Assembly: GCA_947626495.1 (NCBI GenBank)
Contig: CANQSJ010000015.1
Coordinates: 1 to 58,663, forward strand
Source: an uncultured Oscillospiraceae bacterium
GTDB lineage: Bacteria; Bacillota; Clostridia; Oscillospirales; Oscillospiraceae
Length of the DNA: 58,663 bases
Reading direction: 5' to 3'
The number at the start of each line of letters is the position of its first letter. Position 1 is the stretch's first letter. The notes beneath the pieces are model-generated. The model was not told where the DNA came from. It did no database searches and saw only the letters and a program-made list of their open reading frames with translations. Of the stretch, positions 51,010-58,663 are shown piece after piece. A program made the translations under genes and the position numbers.

Positions 51010-51855
51010 ATGAAACATATCTATTTGAATTTGAAGCGATTTGATGTCCCCCCCGAGTACGGCGGCGTGAACCGCCTGGCCCCGGTGCAGAGTTGGGGCG
51101 CGGCCGTGGTGAGCGCCACGCAGGAGGAACTGAAAAAATACGACCCGGCCGAGGTGGAGTTCGTGCAGTACTTGCCGGAGGCCCATCTTCTTGCCGCCGC
51201 GGCGGCCCGGTGCCCGGGCAGCCCGGTGAAGCTGGGCAGCCAGGGGGTCTACCGGATGAACACCGCCCCCGGCGGCAACTTCGGCGCTTTCACCACCAAC
51301 CGCCCCGCCTCCATCGTGAAGGCCATGGGCTGCGAGAGCACCCTCATCGGCCACTGCGAGGAGCGCAACGACAAAAAAGGCGTGCTGGCCGAGGGAGGCT
51401 GCGCGGATATGGCCGCGGTGGACCGGCTGCTCAACCAGGAGATCCAATGCGCCCTGGATCAGGGGCTCTCCGTGCTCTACTGCATCGGGGAGACCAGCGA
51501 GGAGCAGGCGGACTGGGAGAACGTCCTGGGCCGGCAGCTGGACGTGGGTCTGGCCGGCGTGGACAAGAGCCGGGTGGTCATCGGCTACGAGCCGGTGTGG
51601 TCCATCGGCCCGGGCAAGACCCCGGCGGATAAGCCCTACATCCAGAAGATCGCCCGGTTTGTGAAGGAGCGCACCGGGGGCATGGACGTGGTCTACGGCG
51701 GCGGCCTGAAGGCGGACAACGCCGCCATGCTGGCCTCCATCGGTGAGATCGACGGCGGGCTCATCGCCCTGACCCGCTTCACCGGCCAGATCGGCTTTTA
51801 CCCGGAGGAGTATCTGGAGATCATCCGTCTGTATCTGGGGGCTCCGGCCACATGA
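51010..51855 (+). CDS. tpiA: Triosephosphate isomerase-like protein
   Basis: 281-residue TIM homologue, diverged from the standard enzyme but with the catalytic residues in place: Lys9 (LNLKRF), His115 (IGHCEERND, usually IGHSERR) and Glu194 (GYEPVWSIGPGKTP), with YGGGLKAD near the end. It may be the housekeeping enzyme or a paralogue for another triose. Between pfp and the exporter in a glycolytic operon; ATG only 4 bases after pfp. Confidence 0.85.
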   Translation: MKHIYLNLKRFDVPPEYGGVNRLAPVQSWGAAVVSATQEELKKYDPAEVEFVQYLPEAHLLAAAAARCPGSPVKLGSQGVYRMNTAPGGNFGAFTTNRPASIVKAMGCESTLIGHCEERNDKKGVLAEGGCADMAAVDRLLNQEIQCALDQGLSVLYCIGETSEEQADWENVLGRQLDVGLAGVDKSRVVIGYEPVWSIGPGKTPADKPYIQKIARFVKERTGGMDVVYGGGLKADNAAMLASIGEIDGGLIALTRFTGQIGFYPEEYLEIIRLYLGAPAT

Positions 51856-52634
51856 TCCTGTTTTTCCTGGTGGCCTTTCTGGCCAGCGTGGTGGGGGCGA
51901 TCTGCGGCATCGGCGGCGGCGTGATCATTAAGCCGGTGCTGGACAGCCTGCATTTGGAGTCCGCCGCGGCGGTGAACTTCCTGTCCGGGTGTACGGTGCT
52001 CTCCATGAGCCTGTACTCCGTGGCGCGCAACACCGTCACCAAGGCCCAGAAGGTGGAGGCGCGCACCGGCGTGCCCCTGGCCGCGGGGGCGGCCCTGGGC
52101 GGGCTGCTGGGAAGGAGCCTGTTCGACCTTCTGCGGAGCCTGTTTGTCAACCAGGAGCGGGTCAGCGCCGTGCAGGCAGTGTGTCTGGCCCTGGTGACGC
52201 TGGGCACGCTGCTGTATGAGCTGAACCGGTCCCGCATCACCACCCGGGAGACGAAGAGCGTGCCGCTGTGCGCCCTCATCGGTCTGGCCCTGGGGCTCAT
52301 GAGCAGCTTTCTGGGCATCGGCGGCGGGCCCATCAACCTGGTGGTGCTGTTCTACTTTTTCAGCATGGACACCAAATCCGCCGCCACCAACAGCCTTTAC
52401 ATCATTCTGTGCAGCCAGGCGGTGAGCCTGCTGTCCAGCGTCCTGGCCGGGACGGTGCCCGATTTCCGGTGGCCCTACCTGGCGGTGATGGTGGCCGGCG
52501 GCATCGGCGGCGGCGTGCTGGGCCGGGGCCTCAACAAGCACCTGGAGACCCGGACCGTGGACCGGCTCTTCACCGGTCTCATGGCCGTCATCATCCTCAT
52601 CAGCGTCTATAACATCTGGCAGTACGCATCTTGA
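51852..52634 (+). CDS. TSUP (TauE/SafE) family transporter
   Basis: 260-residue membrane protein with about eight helices. Each half has the family glycine motif: GAICGIGGGVIIKPVLD and SSFLGIGGGPINLVVL. Members move sulfite, sulfoacetate or organic anions outward. The ATG overlaps the tpi stop (ATGA), an unusual partner for glycolytic genes; the substrate is unknown. Confidence 0.88.
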   Translation: MILFFLVAFLASVVGAICGIGGGVIIKPVLDSLHLESAAAVNFLSGCTVLSMSLYSVARNTVTKAQKVEARTGVPLAAGAALGGLLGRSLFDLLRSLFVNQERVSAVQAVCLALVTLGTLLYELNRSRITTRETKSVPLCALIGLALGLMSSFLGIGGGPINLVVLFYFFSMDTKSAATNSLYIILCSQAVSLLSSVLAGTVPDFRWPYLAVMVAGGIGGGVLGRGLNKHLETRTVDRLFTGLMAVIILISVYNIWQYAS

Positions 52635-52721
52635 TCGGCGCAATCAGAACAAACCGCCGTTGTACCCTCCGGTCAAAAATAAAACAGCCCTTCAGATTTC
52701 CTGTACGGCGCGATGCAAAAC

Positions 52722-52758
52722 AGCACAGAGAGCATCTCTGCTCTCTGTGCTTTCTTTT
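52722..52758 (+). terminator. Terminator after the TSUP gene
   Basis: AGCACAGAGAGC, ATCTCT loop, GCTCTCTGTGCT, then TTCTTTT. Confidence 0.85.
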
Positions 52759-52767
52759 GTATGAGGC

Positions 52768-54366
52768 CTATCCCGCCCGGCCCAGGTCCACCACCCCGTC
52801 GAAAGCGGCCACCCGCTCCGGGGTGAATTGGTGGGACACGACCAGCAGCAGCTTCCCGTCGATGGCAAGCAGCAGCTGCTCGATCCTTCCCGCGGTGTCC
52901 TCGTCCAGATTGGCCAGCGGCTCGTCCAGGATCAGCACGTCCGTGTCCCGCAGCAGCGCCCGGGCCAGACAGATCCGCTTTTTCTCCCCGCCGGAGAGAT
53001 TGGCGCCGTTTTCCGTGATGATCCCGTCCAGGGCCCGCCGGTGGGCGAACCGCTCCAGGCCCACCTTTTTCAGCACCTCGATGAGTCTTTCATCATCCAC
53101 GTCCCGGTACATGGTCAGGTTGCTGCGCAGCGTGTCCCGGAACAGAACCGCCTCCTGGCGCACCACAGTGACGGCCCCGTAGGTGGTGTCATACTCCTCC
53201 AGGGGCACACCGTCCACCGTGATCCGGCCGGCCGTCACGTCGTAATAGCGCAGGAGCAGATCGACGGCGGTGGTCTTCCCGCAGCCGCTGGGTCCCTTGA
53301 TGAGATACTTTTTGCCCATCTCCGCCGTGAAGTTGAATCCCCGCAGGATCGGCCGGTCGGCGGTATAGCCGAAGGTGACATGTTCATAGCGGATGGCCTT
53401 CTCCACCCGGAGAAGGGGCTTTTCCGCCCCGCCATCGGCCCCTTGGCCGATGAACCGCTCCATCTCCGCGCAGGTCGGCCGGATGGCGATGAGCTGGCGG
53501 ATGATATCCGCCAGGGAGATGAGGGGATAGGACAGCTGGTCGATCATGCCGATGGCGACGAAAAAATCCCCCGCCGAGAACTCCCCCGCCAGCACCAGCC
53601 CCGCGGCCGCGGCCAGCACCACGAAATAGGACAGGTAGGAGATCAGCGTGGTGATCAGCTGGGACGCCGCCCCCAGGGCCGTATCCCGCAGGAGTCTGTC
53701 CATGACCTGGCCGTTGGAGCTGTCGAACCGGGCGAGGATCTGCCTCTCGACGGAGAAGTTCTTGATGATCTCAAAGCCCCGCAGCCAGTCGTTCACCCGG
53801 GCCAGATCGTCCTCCACCGCCTTGAAATACGCCGCCTGCGCCCGCTGCAGGCGTTTTTCAATGAGCTTGGGGACATACAGCGGCGTGGTCAAAAGCAGGA
53901 TGGTGACGAGGGCGATCCGCCAGTCCAGGGCGAACAGGGCGGCGCTGACAAAAACGATCTTCAGCACGATCTCCCAAAACAGGGGCAGCATCTGAAACCA
54001 GCGGGCGCGGATCGTGTCGGCCTCGCTGGTATATTTCGCCACCAGCGCCCCCTGCCGCTGCGTCTGATAGGCGGCCCAGTCCAGCCGGAGGATGCCCGCG
54101 AAGATATCCCGCTTGAGCATCTTCAGGCACCCCACGGCGAACCGGTCGCTCATGCGCCGGTAGCCGTAATAAAACAGCACCTCGCCCAGGATGAAGCCGA
54201 CCAAAAGCGCCGCGTACCGGACCGCCGCGGCCGCGTCCCCGGCGATGGCGCAGTCCAGCACATCGCCCTTGAAAAACTGCAGCACCACCGCGAAGGCCGT
54301 GCTGATGAGTATAAAGACCAGGGCCCCCGCGTAACGGGCGCCGTTGGCTCGCAGATATTTTTTCAT
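52768..54366 (-). CDS. ABC exporter (fused membrane and ATPase domains)
   Basis: 532-residue half-transporter: an ABC-type six-helix membrane domain (about 1-300) and an ATPase domain (about 330-532) with Walker A GPSGCGKTT, signature LSGGEKKR, Walker B VLILDEPLANLDED and a His in VVSHQFTPE. It probably works as a homodimer since no partner is next to it. Substrate unknown; the group includes peptide and drug exporters. AAGGATATCACC precedes ATG. Confidence 0.9.
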   Translation of the reverse strand: MKKYLRANGARYAGALVFILISTAFAVVLQFFKGDVLDCAIAGDAAAAVRYAALLVGFILGEVLFYYGYRRMSDRFAVGCLKMLKRDIFAGILRLDWAAYQTQRQGALVAKYTSEADTIRARWFQMLPLFWEIVLKIVFVSAALFALDWRIALVTILLLTTPLYVPKLIEKRLQRAQAAYFKAVEDDLARVNDWLRGFEIIKNFSVERQILARFDSSNGQVMDRLLRDTALGAASQLITTLISYLSYFVVLAAAAGLVLAGEFSAGDFFVAIGMIDQLSYPLISLADIIRQLIAIRPTCAEMERFIGQGADGGAEKPLLRVEKAIRYEHVTFGYTADRPILRGFNFTAEMGKKYLIKGPSGCGKTTAVDLLLRYYDVTAGRITVDGVPLEEYDTTYGAVTVVRQEAVLFRDTLRSNLTMYRDVDDERLIEVLKKVGLERFAHRRALDGIITENGANLSGGEKKRICLARALLRDTDVLILDEPLANLDEDTAGRIEQLLLAIDGKLLLVVSHQFTPERVAAFDGVVDLGRAG

Positions 54367-54400
54367 GGTGATATCCTTTCTATTGTTTCCCGTCCGAAAA

Positions 54401-54440
54401 CGATAGAAGGATCGATTCAGTTTTTTATTTCCTTCTATCG
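54401..54440. terminator. Inverted repeat between nagA and the ABC exporter
   Basis: CGATAGAAGGA and TCCTTCTATCG, perfect 11-base arms 18 bases apart. On the minus strand a TTTT follows, so it could end the nag transcript, or it could be an operator for the exporter whose start is 35 bases away. Confidence 0.5.
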
Positions 54441-54517
54441 TCTCAGAAGGAAATCCGGCGTTTCACCATGGCGGCATACCTCCCGTCCGCGTATTTTTTC
54501 CCGTCTTAAGGACCCGT

Positions 54518-55660
54518 TTACCGGGCGTATACCTGCCGGCCCGCCACGTAGGTGGCCGCCACGGCGAGATCGCCGTCCAGCACCGCCAGATCCGCGTCCA
54601 TGCCGGGGGCGATACGGCCTTTTTTTGCCAGCCCAATGAGCTGGGCAGGATTCTCCGTCAGCAGGGGCAGCACGTCCTCCACGCTCCGGCCGGTGAACGC
54701 CACCAGATTTTTCAGCGCCTGGCCGGTGGTGAGGGTGGAGCCGGCCCGCACGCCGGTATCCGCCAGCACCGCGTCCCCGTCCCGGACCACCACGTCGTTG
54801 ATCCCCAGCTTATAGCGGCCGTCGGGCAGGCCGGCGGCCTGGATGGAGTCGGTGACGGCGGCCACCTTGTCCCAGCCCTTGCAGGATAAGAGCATCCGCA
54901 CCGTGCCGGGGTGCAGGTGCCGGCCGTCGCAGATGGCCTCGCACACCACGTCCCGCTCCAGCACCGCCCCCATGATGGCCGGCCGGTGCTGATGGAAAAG
55001 GCCCATGGCGTTGAAGGTGTGGGTGGCGGCCTTGGCCCCGGCGTCGATGGCGGCGATGGCCGTCTCGTAGTCCGCGCCGGAGTGGCCGATGGCCACGGTC
55101 ACGTCCCCGGATATGGCCCGGATCATGTCCACCGCGCCGGGCACCTCCGGGGCCACGGTGATGTACTTCACCGCCCCCTCCGCCGCGCTCTGGTATTTGT
55201 AAAAGAGGTCCGCGTCCCCCTGCCGCAGCAGGTGCTCCGGCATGGCGCCCTTGTAGGCCGGGGCCAGGAAGGGCCCCTCCAGGTGGATGCCCAGCAGCCG
55301 GGCGCCCGTTATGGGTCCGGCCATGGCGGCCTTCGCCTGCCCGATGGCGCGCAGCGTGGCCTCCTCCGTGTCCGTGAGGATGCTGCTGAGCCACCCGGTG
55401 GTGCCCTGGGCGGCAAAGAACCGGGAGATCCGGGCGAAGCCCTCCCCGTCGGCGGCGTTCACGTCCACGCCGCCGCCCCCGTGGGTGTGGATGTCCACAA
55501 AGCCGGGGACCAGCATTTTCCCCGCCAGATCCACCCGCCGGCAGTCCGGCGGCACCGGCGCGTCCGCCGGGGCGATCCGCCCGTCCAGGACCAGCAGATC
55601 CCGCTCTGCGAACCGGCCGCGCTCATAGACCCGGCCGTTTTGGAAAAGTACCGCGTCCAT
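54518..55660 (-). CDS. nagA: N-acetylglucosamine-6-phosphate deacetylase
   Basis: Removes acetate from GlcNAc-6-P. 380 residues; amidohydrolase fold with metal motif GFVDIHTHGGGGVDVN (about 54-69), LEGPFLAPAYKGAMPEHLL, IGHSGADYETAIAAIDAGAKAATHTFNAM and the catalytic Asp in AAVTDSIQAAGLPDG. The first copy-defining start is ATG at 55660, directly after nagB. Confidence 0.95.
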   Translation of the reverse strand: MDAVLFQNGRVYERGRFAERDLLVLDGRIAPADAPVPPDCRRVDLAGKMLVPGFVDIHTHGGGGVDVNAADGEGFARISRFFAAQGTTGWLSSILTDTEEATLRAIGQAKAAMAGPITGARLLGIHLEGPFLAPAYKGAMPEHLLRQGDADLFYKYQSAAEGAVKYITVAPEVPGAVDMIRAISGDVTVAIGHSGADYETAIAAIDAGAKAATHTFNAMGLFHQHRPAIMGAVLERDVVCEAICDGRHLHPGTVRMLLSCKGWDKVAAVTDSIQAAGLPDGRYKLGINDVVVRDGDAVLADTGVRAGSTLTTGQALKNLVAFTGRSVEDVLPLLTENPAQLIGLAKKGRIAPGMDADLAVLDGDLAVAATYVAGRQVYAR

Positions 55661-55661
55661 A

Positions 55662-56477
55662 TCAGAAGGGCCGGGCCGACGCCGTGGCGTTGGCGTAGAT
55701 GACGGCGTCCGGGTGGTTCTGCAGAAGGCTGGCCGGGAAGTGGGCGGTCACAGGGCCGTAGGCCGCCTGGCGCACCACCGCCCGGTGCCAGTCCCGGAAC
55801 ACCCCCAGCCGCACCTTTTTGGCGGAGAGGATCTGCGCTATGCCGATGGTGACGGCCAGTTTGGGCATGGCGTCGATGGCCCCGCCCCGGTCGCCGATGG
55901 CGTTGGCGGTACGGGTCTCCGCCGTCAGCTCCACCACCCGGGTGCCCAGCCTGGCAAAATCCGCCGCCGTCATATCCTCCCGGGCCTCGTTGAAGGCCAG
56001 GTGGCCGTTGATGCCGATGCCGCCGAAGCAGATGTCCGGCCCGCCCAGCTCCGCCAGCAGCCGGTCCCCCTTTTCCGGGTCCGCCGGGTCGGGAAACACC
56101 CGCTGGCTCTCGGGCATGAGCAGATCTGCGTCGATCTTCCCATACACGTTCCGGGCCATGAAGCCCCGGAAGGACAGGGGGCTCTGCTCGTCGATGTAGG
56201 TGCCGTCGTCGTTCAGATACTCATCCATGTTGAAAAACCAGCAGTTTTTCAGGCTGAGCCGCTGCTGATTGACCAGCCGCACGAAGATGGGGTACTGCCC
56301 CACCGGCCCCACCGGGCAGATGAACACGGTCCGCCGCCCGGCGGCATTGTTGGTCCGGATGGCGTCCGTCATCTGCAGGGCCAGTTCATAAAACACCTCG
56401 CCGGAGTCGCCCAGCACCTGGACGGGGATCTTCGCGTCCCGTCCCAATTCGCCGGCGGATATGCCGAAATAGTCCAT
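55662..56477 (-). CDS. nagB: Glucosamine-6-phosphate deaminase
   Basis: Converts GlcN-6-P to fructose-6-P and ammonia. 271 residues; the family residues are visible in FFNMDEYL (Asp) and GGIGINGHLAFNEA (His and Glu). The N-terminus is longer and the sequence more distant than the E. coli enzyme, but its position directly before nagA supports the role. AAAAAGGAGCG precedes the ATG. Confidence 0.9.
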   Translation of the reverse strand: MDYFGISAGELGRDAKIPVQVLGDSGEVFYELALQMTDAIRTNNAAGRRTVFICPVGPVGQYPIFVRLVNQQRLSLKNCWFFNMDEYLNDDGTYIDEQSPLSFRGFMARNVYGKIDADLLMPESQRVFPDPADPEKGDRLLAELGGPDICFGGIGINGHLAFNEAREDMTAADFARLGTRVVELTAETRTANAIGDRGGAIDAMPKLAVTIGIAQILSAKKVRLGVFRDWHRAVVRQAAYGPVTAHFPASLLQNHPDAVIYANATASARPF

Positions 56478-56510
56478 AGCTGCGCTCCTTTTTGTTGTGA
56501 TCTTGTCTCA

Positions 56511-56539
56511 ATTCTAGCAAGCGCCATCCGGCTTGTCAA
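56511..56539 (-). promoter_or_regulatory. Promoter of nagB-nagA
   Basis: On the minus strand TTGACA (56539-56534), 17 bases, TAGAAT (56516-56511). No clear operator is seen. Confidence 0.8.
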
Positions 56540-56606
56540 GGCCGCGTCAGACGGAGCAAGATTTTGGCAATTCTAACATTTTGAACAAATCCGGCTGGAA
56601 AAGTTC

Positions 56607-56635
56607 TTGCCTATTCGTTATTATTGTGCTACTAT
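56607..56635 (+). promoter_or_regulatory. Promoter of the SsuABC-like operon
   Basis: TTGCCT (56607-56612), 17 bases, TACTAT (56630-56635). Confidence 0.6.
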
Positions 56636-56714
56636 GATAGCAGTTTCTAACGTTTCCCCCGGGTGGCGGCCCCGGGAGAACAGAAAAATCCAATTAGGAA
56701 GCGAGTGAGGAATC

Positions 56715-57515
56715 TTGAACGAAACAACCGAGAAAAAAGTCAAGAAAAAGATAGTGATCAGCAACAAGGTCTGGCTGCTGATCTCCCTTGTGGCCGCTCT
56801 GATCGTCTGGTATCTGCTCAGTCTGGGCAAGGCCACCGGCCGCAGCTTCCCCTTCATCGGTAAGACCTTCATTGAGTCCTTCCCCCTGATGGCCACGGAG
56901 CGCAACGTGCTGTGGGGAGACCTTGCCAGCAGTATGGTCTGCGTGGCCGCCGGCTTCGGTCTGGGCTTCATCACCGCCGTCCCCGTGGCGTTTCTGATGG
57001 CCTGGTACACCCCGGTGCAGAAGATCATCATGCCCTGGATCAACTTCATCCGGAACATCCCCGCCCTGGCTTACGCGCCCCTGATCGTCATCATGGTGGG
57101 CGTGGGCAAGACCCCCGCCATCATCCTGATCTGGATCTGCACCTTCATGACCATGTGCGTCACCATTTACGGCGGCATCGCCAACATCGACACCACCCTG
57201 GTCAAGGCCGCCCGGGTCCTGGGCGCCAACAACATGGACATCTTCTTCCGCATCACCCTTCCCGCCACGGTGCCCTTCATCATCACCGCCGTGCGCCTGG
57301 GTCTCGGCGCCGGTCTGACCACCCTGCTGGCCGCCGAATCCACCGGCGCCCAGGCCGGCCTCGGCATGCGTATCCGGGCCCTGTCCGGTACCTTCGAGTC
57401 GGCGCCCATGCTGATGTATATCATCATCATCGGCATCATCGGCATGCTGCTGAACATGCTTGTAAACTTTATTGAAAGGAAGCTGACGTCATGGCAGGAG
57501 AAGATAGAGCAGTAA
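56715..57515 (+). CDS. ABC transporter permease, SsuC/TauC type
   Basis: 266-residue permease with about six helices. PWINFIRNIPALAYAPLIVIMVGVGKTPAI contains the usual coupling region, and AARVLGANNMDIFFRITLPATVPFIITAVRLGLGAGLTTLLAAE is the EAA-loop segment of the nitrate/sulfonate/taurine family. The start is TTG at 56715 after GTGAGGAATC. It overlaps the ATPase gene by 25 bases. Confidence 0.9.
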   Translation: MNETTEKKVKKKIVISNKVWLLISLVAALIVWYLLSLGKATGRSFPFIGKTFIESFPLMATERNVLWGDLASSMVCVAAGFGLGFITAVPVAFLMAWYTPVQKIIMPWINFIRNIPALAYAPLIVIMVGVGKTPAIILIWICTFMTMCVTIYGGIANIDTTLVKAARVLGANNMDIFFRITLPATVPFIITAVRLGLGAGLTTLLAAESTGAQAGLGMRIRALSGTFESAPMLMYIIIIGIIGMLLNMLVNFIERKLTSWQEKIEQ

Positions 57516-58282
57516 AACTCCACATCGAAAACGTATACAAAGAATACAAAGGCGAGCACGGCAACACCGTGGCCCTCAACGGCGTGAACCTGGACATCAT
57601 GGAAAACGAGTTCGTGTGCGTGGTGGGTCCCTCCGGCTGCGGCAAGAGCACCCTTTTGAACATCATCGCCGGACTCCATGAGGCCACCAGCGGCACCTGC
57701 TATCTGGACGGCAAGCCCATTACGGACGTGGGCGTGGAGCGGGGCGTGGTGTTCCAGCAGTACGCCCTGTTTCCCTGGCAGACGGTGCTGAAAAACGTCA
57801 TGTTCGGCCCCCAGATGAAGCGTCTGCCCAAGGCCGAGTGCGAGGACATCGCCCGCAAGTACATCAAGCTCGTCGGCCTGGAGGGCTTTGAAAACGCCTA
57901 CCCCAAGGAGCTGTCCGGCGGCATGAAGCAGCGCGTGGCCATCGCCCGCGCCTACGCCAACAACCCCGAGGTGCTACTGATGGACGAGCCCTTCGGCGCC
58001 CTGGACGCCCAGACCCGCGCCCAGCTGCAGACGGAGCTTCTCAAGACCTGGGAGGAGGAGCAGAAGACCTGCTTCTTCATCACCCACGACGTGGACGAGG
58101 CCATCCTTCTGGCCCAGCGGGTGGTCATCATGTCCGCCCGTCCCGGCCGCATCAAGCGCATCGTGGACATCGACATCCCCTATCCCCGGGATCAGGCCAC
58201 CAAGAACGACCCCCGCTTCCTGGAGCTGAAGACCCTCGTCTGGAACGAGGTCTATCAGGAATACCTGGAGGTGCGCAAGTAA
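57491..58282 (+). CDS. ABC transporter ATPase, SsuB/TauB type
   Basis: 263-residue ATPase: Walker A GPSGCGKS, Q-loop VFQQYALFPWQTVLKNV, signature LSGGMKQR, Walker B VLLMDEPFGALD, H-loop FITHDVDEAI. Partner of the permease upstream and the binding protein downstream. Typical substrates are sulfonates, nitrate, thiamine precursors or related anions; not resolved here. Confidence 0.93.
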   Translation: MAGEDRAVKLHIENVYKEYKGEHGNTVALNGVNLDIMENEFVCVVGPSGCGKSTLLNIIAGLHEATSGTCYLDGKPITDVGVERGVVFQQYALFPWQTVLKNVMFGPQMKRLPKAECEDIARKYIKLVGLEGFENAYPKELSGGMKQRVAIARAYANNPEVLLMDEPFGALDAQTRAQLQTELLKTWEEEQKTCFFITHDVDEAILLAQRVVIMSARPGRIKRIVDIDIPYPRDQATKNDPRFLELKTLVWNEVYQEYLEVRK

Positions 58283-58352
58283 TCCCCGTTACCCCGCCGG
58301 CAACGCCGGAAAACATAGAGGTAAACCTATTATTATTTTTAGGAGGAACAAC

Positions 58353-58663
58353 ATGAAGAAACTTCTTGCACTGCTCCTGGCCCTTGTGATGCTGTTGAGC
58401 CTGGCCGCCTGCGGCGGCGGTGGCTCCAAGGCCGATGACGGCAACATCACCCTGCGGGTGGGCTACATGGCCAACTACGCCTCCCTGTGGGCCGTCATGA
58501 CCGGCATCAAGGGCGGCTACTTCGAGGAAGAGGGCATCACCATCGAGCTGACCGAGTTCGGCGACGGCCCCTCTGAGATCGCCGCCATGGAGGGCGGCTC
58601 CATCGACCTGGCCTACATCGGCAAGGGCGCCCACCGGCTGTGCATCACCGGCAGCGCCATCAT
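58353..58663 (+). CDS. ABC substrate-binding lipoprotein (SsuA/NMT1-like), 3' end cut by window
   Basis: First 103 residues visible. Lipobox Cys at 20 in MKKLLALLLALVMLLSLAAC, then ITLRVGYMANYASLWAVMTGIKGGYFEEEGITIELTEFGDG, which is the opening lobe of the NMT1/SsuA family. AGGAGG lies 6 bases before ATG. The signal peptide is almost the same as that of the BMP lipoprotein at 15126, also at DNA level. Confidence 0.88.
   Translation, partial: MKKLLALLLALVMLLSLAACGGGGSKADDGNITLRVGYMANYASLWAVMTGIKGGYFEEEGITIELTEFGDGPSEIAAMEGGSIDLAYIGKGAHRLCITGSAI

Overview
The window looks like chromosome from a GC-rich anaerobic Bacillota, most likely a gut Clostridia of the Oscillospirales type (Flavonifractor/Intestinimonas/Lawsonibacter-like). 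The reasons are strong AGGAGG ribosome sites, TTGACA-N17-TATAAT promoters, lipoprotein binding proteins instead of periplasmic ones, an Enterococcus-type V-ATPase operon, a PPi-type phosphofructokinase and many tightly packed operons. The placement is an inference from gene content. I see no rRNA, tRNA, CRISPR array, prophage or transposase gene.

Layout. 1-5557 (minus): V-type ATPase operon (G/H, I, K, E, C, F, A; A is cut by the window edge). 5718-7475 (minus): DUF1643 and DUF2974 genes. 7569-12959 (plus): U32 peptidase, MntP, GlnRS and a methyltransferase. 13063-14296: pyroglutamyl peptidase and a divergent, apparently leaderless HAD phosphatase. 14479-20797 (plus): xanthine phosphoribosyltransferase, a BMP-family lipoprotein, a nucleoside-type ABC transporter and a HAD phosphatase, read as a purine salvage unit. 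20857-22357: MgtE behind a structured leader with a 22-codon ORF. 22408-25896 (minus): acyltransferase, lipoprotein, and a cell-wall-binding-repeat transglutaminase-like surface protein. 26154-29224 (plus): a small unknown protein and two overlapping flavoproteins. 29282-36914 (minus): small membrane protein, pnp, rpsO, typA and a Pro-Glu-Thr repeat surface protein. 37138-38642 (plus): ferritin-like protein and alpha/beta hydrolase. 38771-41884 (minus): eda/kdgK/uxaC hexuronate catabolism. 42327-44779 (minus): dus, ECF sigma and anti-sigma. 44880-48506 (plus): cobalamin riboswitch, B12 ABC importer and a cobalamin adenosyltransferase. 48686-52634 (plus): fba, PPi-type pfk, tpi-like and a TSUP exporter. 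52768-56477 (minus): ABC exporter, nagA, nagB. 56715-end (plus): SsuABC/TauABC-like importer, cut at the binding protein.

Physiology. The genes fit a host-glycan fermenter: amino sugars (nagAB) and uronic acids (uxaC-kdgK-eda) feed a PPi-dependent glycolysis, ion gradients are handled by a V-ATPase whose K subunit carries the Na+-ligand pattern, and cofactor and purine needs are met by uptake and salvage.

Most notable non-genic signals: an 11-copy AT-rich motif (GTTNACATAAT-like, both orientations) placed mostly inside GC-rich genes; the mgtE leader ORF overlapping a terminator-like hairpin; a G8 tract in the promoter spacer of a surface-protein gene; and a MITE-like repeat between rpsO and pnp.
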